Assembly (NCBI GenBank): GCA_946122785.1
Contig: CAMGYJ010000010.1
Coordinates: 8,283,467-8,347,466, forward strand
Source of the DNA: Linum tenue
Taxonomy: Eukaryota > Streptophyta > Magnoliopsida > Malpighiales > Linaceae
Length of the DNA: 64,000 bases
Direction of reading: 5' to 3'
In this document: positions 58,007-64,000 of the stretch, piece after piece
Numbering within the stretch: the first letter of the stretch is position 1
Layout of the letters: each line of letters opens with the position of its first letter
The notes under the pieces: model-generated
Told to the model about the DNA's origin: nothing
Seen by the model: only the letters and a program-made list of their open reading frames with translations
The model's database searches: none
Position numbers and translations under genes: made by a program

Positions 58007-60231
58007 TTTCATGATACAGGATACTTACCGGATAGTATTACTCATGCTTTTATTTGCCTAACTCCGAAAGTGGATACTGTGGAAACTGTCAGAGACCTCA
58101 AGCCGATTTGTTTAATGAACAGTTTTAATAAACTTGTGAGTAAGGTATTGATGAAGCGGCTGAGCTTTGTTCTTCCTAAGCTGGTCACACATAATCAACA
58201 TGCTTCGGTTCGCGGAAGACACATCTCTGAAGCTACTCTCATCGCTAACGAATTGGTGGACAGCAGAAGAAAGTGTAAGAAGTCGGGACTTATGTTCAAA
58301 CTAGATATAGAGAAGGCCTTCGATAATGTCAGTTGGGAGTGCATGTTCGGTGTGATGAAGAGCTTGGGTTTCCCAAGTAAATGGCAGCAATGGATTAAAG
58401 GGGACCTTTGTTCTCCTATGACGTCTATTCTGGTTAACGGAGAAGCTTATGGCTACTTTCGGGCTAGTAAAGGGGTTCGGCAAGGCGATCCCCTTTCCCC
58501 TGGGCTCTTCGTATTGGTAATGGATATTCTGTCATTTATGATCTCGAAGCTTCGGGGGGTGAATGGTATTTCTGGCTTCTTCATGGATGAGAACAGTGGA
58601 GGAGGTGAGGTTACTCATCTTCTCTTCGCCGACGACTCCCTAATCTTCTGCGACGCCTCTGCTGATCAGGTTCTTAATTTACTCGCTACTTTGGTTTGTT
58701 TTCAGTCGGTCACGGGGCTCAAAATTAATCTCGATAAATCCATGATGTTCACCGTTGGAGATGTCCCTGAGCCTAGCTTCCTTGCTGCAATTTTTGGGTG
58801 CAACTGGAGTAGCGAGCCTACGAAATATCTTGGTCTTCCTTTGGGGGATCGCCCAAACTCCATTTCTATTTGGAATCCTGTCATTAGCAAATACCATAAT
58901 CGGCTGCAGGGGTGGAGAAGCATATTCCTTTCCTTGGGTGTCAGGATCGTCTTGAATCAATCCATTCTCAACAGTTTATCTGTCTACCACTTCTCTCTGT
59001 TGAAAGCTCCCAAAACAGTTTTGAATACGATGGAAAAGATCCAAAGGAGGTTCTTATGGTGTGGTGGGAACCAGGAAAAAAATTTCATCTCATTAGATGG
59101 GATACTTGCAAAGCATCAAAACATAGGGGTGGCTTGGGTGTGGTGGATCTCGAAAGTTTTAATATGGCCTTGCTTGGGAAGTGGTTGTGGAAATACGCTA
59201 CTGAGAGAGAAAGTTGGTGGAGACAGCTCATTGGGGTGAAATATTCTAGCACTGTTTCATAATGGAAAACTAAAAAGAGTGGGGAAGGGTTTAGCAGTTC
59301 GGTTTGGGAAAACATTAGTAAGGTGGGCGAGTTGTTTTGGCAAGGGGCTTCCGTTGAACCAGGCTCTGGCTCTGCTGTATCCCTATGGCACAATGTCTGG
59401 ATCCCGGGTGTTCTGCTGGCCAGCTCTTTTCCGCGGGCTGCTGCTGCTGCTGCTCATCCGGATGCTAGCCTGCTTGACTCCTTCTCCCGTTCAGGTGATG
59501 ATTTAGTGTGTGATATTTCCTTTTCTGTGTCTTTAAGGGGTGGGGCTGAAATTGAGAGAGTGGGATGTTTAGAAAAAGTTATTGCTAATACTCACAGAAT
59601 CACCAATAGTCCTAGCCGTATGATGTGGAACCCGAATGCAGATTGTATGTTCTCTGTTAGATCGTTTTACAGGTTTCTTGTGGATGGCAAATTTGATGGG
59701 AACGAGAATTTCAAGTACAAATCCATTTGGAAAAGCATGATTCCTATAAAGGTTTGTGGGTTTCTGTGGCTCGCTTGGCATAAGAAGATTCTCACCCTCG
59801 ACAATTGGAAGAAACGAGGTATGCAGCTGGCCAATCGGTGTGTTCTCTGCTACAAGAAAGAAGAATCGATCAACCACATCATGGTGGAGTGTCCCTACAC
59901 TAGGCGGGTGTGGGATGAGGTGTTCAGAAACATCACTTGCCCGGATTTGTCTTCGGGAGACATAACCAGCATCATTGACCACTATGATCCTAATATTGAA
60001 GGCGTTGAGGACTGGTTTGCAGCATGTGCCATTCACGCGATCTGCTGGTTTGTTTGGAAAGAAAGAAATCAGAGAGTTTTCCAGGAATCTTGCTGCCCTC
60101 CCTTAACTGTCATCAGGAAAATCACCAGGAACATCGTCAACTGGATGGTGGCGCATAAGAAGATTGACGAACATCAAGGGACGCGCTTCATTCAGGATCG
60201 ATTCCGGATTTGGGGGGCCACTGTTGGGTGA
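58007..60231 (+). pseudogene. LINE ORF2: reverse transcriptase and zf-RVT
   Basis: Frame to 59239 holds the polymerase: HNQHASVRGRHISEATLIAN, then LMFKLDIEKAFDNVSW (catalytic A motif), then GVRQGDPLSPGLFVLVMD, then LLFADDSLIF (FADD catalytic motif), then KYLGLPLG. Near 59080 a run of 7 A causes a frameshift; the true frame continues with HLIRWDTCKASKHRGGLGVV in 58912-59262 and meets a stop near 59262. Frame 59323-60231 then holds the rest, with a zf-RVT region (WKSMIPIKVCGFLWLAWHKK, CVLCYKKEESINHIMVEC). The polymerase motifs are intact, but the protein is broken and lacks its endonuclease. Confidence 0.9.
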
Positions 60232-60381
60232 TTGACTTCTGGGCTTCGTCGCGCTTCTTTTCTCTTCTTAGATCTTCTTTGGTTTTTGTCAGTTTTGCGG
60301 CATTTGTTGCTGCTGCCTCTCTGTTCTTTCTTGGCCTACTGCTCGTGGGTCTTTGTCTTGTACTTTTTGTTATTTTCATTT

Positions 60382-60387
60382 AATAAA
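60382..60387 (+). terminator. Polyadenylation signal of the LINE
   Basis: AATAAA, 16 bases before the poly(A) run at 60403-60414. Confidence 0.8.
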
Positions 60388-60414
60388 GTTCATCATCATT
60401 ATAAAAAAAAAAAA

Positions 60415-61943
60415 CTACTAGCTAGCATTCTTCACAGAGCTCCTTGCGCCAAAATTTTTTTTGTATCACTATGAGTGAAGTCATTATGACGGACAACAAG
60501 CTTTACGAGGAGGATGAGTTACATTTGTGGAACAAGACAAACATAATTAAGGCTTCAAAAACAAGAGGGGTATTTTTAGTTTTAATTGTTTTATTTTCAT
60601 GTAAAAAATATAATGTATTATGTACCATTGAAATAAAGCTTTTTTTGGTGAAAAATTATATTGATATAAAAAAATCTTTGATTTTTAGTAGATAATAATA
60701 TCATTATCATTTATACGTGATTACAAAAAATATCGAATATGTTAAGAAATAATTTGGAAATTACACATCAAACATTTGGTAGGTTATTCATTTGCAAATT
60801 GCAATTGGACGCATCTTACGTTTCACTCTTATTATTTGTTATATTTAATCTACTCACTGTCCCACAGCCCCTTATTTCACTCCATATGTACATTCACAAA
60901 GATAAGCTAGAGAACCACCGCTAAACAAAACAACAACTAGAGAACCACGTTGAATATTTAGCTCCAATAACTCTGATGTTATAGCTTGTTTTTAGACCCC
61001 TGTTTTCCAATGCACTCGAGTTGTAACTTGTTTTTGGACTTGGAGCATAACTCATCACTCATACCACACCAGCATCAGAAGAGGAACAAAACAATCACTC
61101 TTACGACTAGTAAATAGGGATGACTGCAACCAAACCCATGATTGTGGGTATCCGATCCAGTTAACGCGGGGAATTCCCGTTTTGACTGAGTATGGGGAGG
61201 GTATGGGTAAAACCAGCAAAAAGGTTGATGAGATGGGGCGAGTATGGTTTTGGGCTCCCCGTCCCATACCTATACTCAAACCGCCCACCAAGGATATTAT
61301 ATATGCATAAAATATAAGGAGTCTATAGTAACTTGTCAATGTAATGAAGCGTAATTAAAAGAAAAAAAAGAAAGTGTAAAAATGTAATTAATGGCAACAA
61401 ACCATAATTTCATCCTCTTATATGTTAGTTCCATAATTTTGGGCGGGTATTATACATATTTGTCACCATATTCTTTTATTAATGATGAGTAATTTATGGG
61501 GCAGTTATTACCTATTGGTATTCAAAAACCACGGTATAAGGCAGGGGCGTAGCTAGTACAGGAGGAGAGGGTGCCAATGCACACCCTTGCTTTGGGCTCA
61601 ACAAAGGGAAAATAGATGTATGTTGGAGAGAGCCCATTAAAATTACACATGTACCTATGGTCTTGGATGTTTAGTAGTTGGGACAAAAAAATATTAAAAC
61701 AAATACTTTTATCCAAAAAGTATCGAAAGGATAAAAAATCAATCTAGTAATCAAATTCCCCTCAAAGCTACCACTACAAAGGTAACCTATAGGTAGCATC
61801 ACCTCATCCCAATTGACCAATTTTCCATTATCACCGCCCCAACCCGTAGGTAGAGATTGTCATTGTGGTTTCTTATTGTTATTGTCCTGAATCTAATTGA
61901 GTTTTTTCAATTAATTATTTGGTTACTCCATTTTTTAAATATG
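60415..61943. other. No gene seen
   Basis: AT-rich. An 83-codon frame at 60444-60695 has no recognisable domain. The GC-richer patch 61110-61310, with GGGTATCC / CCCATACC motifs in inverted arrangement, looks like another decayed MITE. Confidence 0.4.
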
Positions 61944-62384
61944 CGGGGTCGTTTGGTTTTGGTGATTGTTTGATTAAGATAGTTACAATGCATGTATTGT
62001 CCACAATGCATTGTTTTTTTGAATTTTCTGCACAAACAATACATGCATTGTTTGCTTGATGTGATGGAAACTATCACTCAAAATGAGTGATAGTACTATC
62101 TCTACTAAAACTTGAGATTGTTGAGATAGTTTTAAGTAGATTGTTGGGTTATTTTTTTGTTCCAACTATACCCCTAGTTATATGTATATGTTCTCATAAA
62201 AGTAAGGGCAAAAGTTATATTTCTCACAAAAAGTAATATAACATGTTGAATACTAAAGGAACTATCATCAAAGCCAAACAATGTAAAATACAATACATCA
62301 TTTTTCTTAATTGCATGTATATTACAATACATGCATTGACCACAATGCATTGATTTAAAGTATCACCAAAACCAAACGACCCCG
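61944..62384. mobile_element. MITE with perfect 23-bp inverted repeats
   Basis: 441 bp. The left end begins CGGGGTCGTTTGGTTTTGGT and the right end is its exact reverse complement. Subterminal AATGCATGTATTG and CACAATGCATTG motifs are also inverted. No site duplication could be fixed. The superfamily is uncertain (Harbinger/Tourist or hAT). No coding capacity. Confidence 0.82.
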
Positions 62385-62525
62385 TAGTTCTTACCATGGA
62401 GAAATCTCAATAAAAATGGACAAAACAACTCCAAATGTTCAAGGGCATGAAGTTAATTCCTCAAATGCACCAACATTTAACTCTAACTCGACTACACCAG
62501 TACTGTTACAACAATCTCTCCCGAT

Positions 62526-62933
62526 TAGAGGTGGCAATTGGATCGGATTCGTGGATTGAATTGGTGGATCAATGGATCAAATGGATTTGATCCAATGGAT
62601 TGGTGGATTGATCCATGAATCCAAATGACATACAAGGCTTGGACCAAAATATTAATTTTGAAAAGTTTAGGTACTAAAATGTCACGATTAAAAATTTTAG
62701 GTACCAAAATATAATTTTCCAATGTTATTTTTCGTATAAAAATATAAATTTTAGGTACCAAAATGTAAAGTATAAAAATATAGGTACCAAATCGTAATTT
62801 GCCATTTGGATCCATGGATTGATCCATGAATCCACCAATCCAATTGGATTTGGATAAAATGGATTGGATTAGGTGGATAATTTGGTGGATGGATTGGATT
62901 GGATTCATGGATTTGGATCCTAATTGCCACCTC
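62526..62933. mobile_element. MITE rich in GGATTGGTGGAT repeats
   Basis: About 408 bp, starting TAGAGGTGGCAATTGGATC and ending with the reverse complement of GAGGTGGCAATTAGGATC. Subterminal GGATTGATCCATGAATCC motifs form further inverted repeats. Ends of this type occur in plant hAT-derived elements. CTCTCCCGA on the left and TCGGGAGAG on the right extend the symmetry, so the true ends may lie slightly outside. No direct duplication was seen. Confidence 0.65.
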
Positions 62934-63223
62934 GGGAGAGGTTACGGTGGATACTTAGTGGTAGTAACCACCGTGGTTACTAGGGATAAGAAGGGTATTT
63001 TGCTTTCATCCTAATTCAAACTACCATTTTAATTACGCAGTTAATTAGGGAGAGATAATTACGGTAACTAATTATTAGGTAGTTTAATCAGCGTAGGGCT
63101 TTGTTAGTACCCTATTTTCGGCAGGAAAAGATTTTTGGCTTTTACACGTTATCATAGGGGAGAAAAATGGCTCTCGTTGACGGCGAACCATCGCCAGACG
63201 TGGTATAGGGTAGAAGGCTGGTA

Positions 63224-64000
63224 ATGGAGGCGTTATTTGGAGAAAGTCTTGTTTCTGGTGGCGAGGAAGAGGATACAGCGATGCAAAGCGACGACGGTAA
63301 GAATCTAACCCCGAGTCTAACACTACATGATTGTATTCTTTCGCTTGAACAACAAAATATTAACATCGCTTTTGGTCGGCAAACCCTTGCAAAAGGATAA
63401 GATATCATCGGAGAACCAACCGTGGACGAAGGCGGCGCTTGTGACAATTATGACGAAGGTGACGGTTCCCTGGTCCATGTTGAGTGTGTGGAATGGATTG
63501 GTACTGTTACGTATTTGTTTTTGGCGTAATGGTAGTCCTTATATTGGTATATGTTGTATTGTTATTGGTAGTTCGTTCCACATTGGTATTTGTTTGATTG
63601 GATTGGTATTGTTGCTGTCTTTAGTATGAACTACTGCAGTGGTAGTAATATTTTGTCATATTTGCGTCAAATGGTAGTGAGTTGGTAGTGGTAGTCTGAG
63701 ATACTGCAATGGTAGTGATGCATTGTTGTTTTTCACATTGCAAATCAGGTGTACAAAGCTCTACCAAACGACAAATAGTCATGGCAGCATTTGAGATTTG
63801 ACAATAGGGAAGCATTTGTCAAGTTCTAAGAGGAATTCGCACACGGGAGGGGTTTTGGAGTAAGACGTATTGGAAAACAGTCTCGGAAGCCCAAATATCT
63901 TAAGGAACGAAAGGTGTTTTACTTTGGAGCACGGTGCAACAAAGAAGGGTTCAAAACAGGCAGCACGCTTGATCCAAAGAATGTCGGTGTTGTGGTAGAC
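63224..64000 (+). pseudogene. FAR1-like fragment, runs off the window
   Basis: A possible first exon at 63224-63296 (MEALFGESLVSGGEEEDTAM) ends at a GGTAAGA donor. At about 63800-64000 the frame reads NREAFVKF, stop, then EEFAHGRGFGVRR and KVFYFGARCNKEGFKTG. This resembles the N-terminal FAR1 DNA-binding domain of plant FAR1/FHY3 factors and related MULE transposases. A TAA sits where an aromatic residue is expected (about 63828), so it is probably decayed. The link between the first exon and the FAR1 piece is inferred only from order and strand. Confidence 0.45.

Larger units (their letters stand above)
57998..60414 (+). mobile_element. 5'-truncated LINE (L1-like) with poly(A) tail
   Basis: Contains only the reverse transcriptase onward. 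Endonuclease and ORF1 are absent. AATAAA at 60382-60387 precedes a 12-A tail ending at 60414. It belongs to a different subfamily from the LINE at 241, since it has no RNase H domain after zf-RVT. No convincing target duplication was found. Confidence 0.88.

Overview
The window looks like nuclear DNA of a flowering plant, probably a eudicot. It has one spliced plant-type MORN-repeat gene, exon fragments of plant class XI myosin, oxidosqualene cyclase and ribosomal protein eS25, and very many plant retrotransposons and small inverted-repeat elements. Nothing bacterial, viral or organellar was seen, and there are no rRNA or tRNA genes or CRISPR arrays. The species cannot be told from the sequence.

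Layout. 241-5702: an L1-type LINE on the minus strand with a 17-bp target duplication, whose reverse transcriptase core has been deleted. 6474-9161: the only apparently intact host gene, a three-exon MORN-repeat membrane protein on the minus strand (529 codons plus stop). 9882-11400: a MULE transposase fragment, then a truncated plus-strand LTR retrotransposon. 12155-23838: a tandem 'LTR-internal-LTR-internal-LTR' array of an Athila-like Ty3/gypsy element on the minus strand. It carries gag and protease but no reverse transcriptase, and its middle LTR is damaged. 24599-25612: three copies of a 332-bp tandem repeat. 26400-28049: an LTR fragment and two small inverted-repeat elements. 28050-33899: a second, related gag-protease element with a damaged left LTR. 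34597-35434: small elements set in AT microsatellites. 35466-43660: an 8.2-kb segment with 70-bp terminal inverted repeats, carrying broken pieces of at least three host genes. 45960-46736, 50821-51234, 61944-62384 and 62526-62933: further MITE-like elements. 53171-53992: an inverted-repeat structure built of short GTCGAC-centred units. 56114-57975: a decayed PIF/Harbinger transposon interrupted by a hAT-type element at 56221-57187. 57998-60414: a 5'-truncated LINE on the plus strand. 63224-64000: a FAR1-like fragment running off the right edge.

How the parts relate. The two gag-protease retrotransposons share the same architecture: gag, zinc knuckle, retropepsin, then a tail resembling an integrase C-terminus, with the same tRNA-Asp primer site. 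This suggests descent from one internally deleted ancestor that depended on an autonomous partner for reverse transcriptase and integrase. The inverted-repeat elements at 34659 and 35466/43660 share terminal motifs and AT-repeat flanks, so the large gene-carrying segment and a small MITE probably belong to one family. Apart from the MORN gene, nearly every recognisable coding region is broken by stops, frameshifts or deletions.
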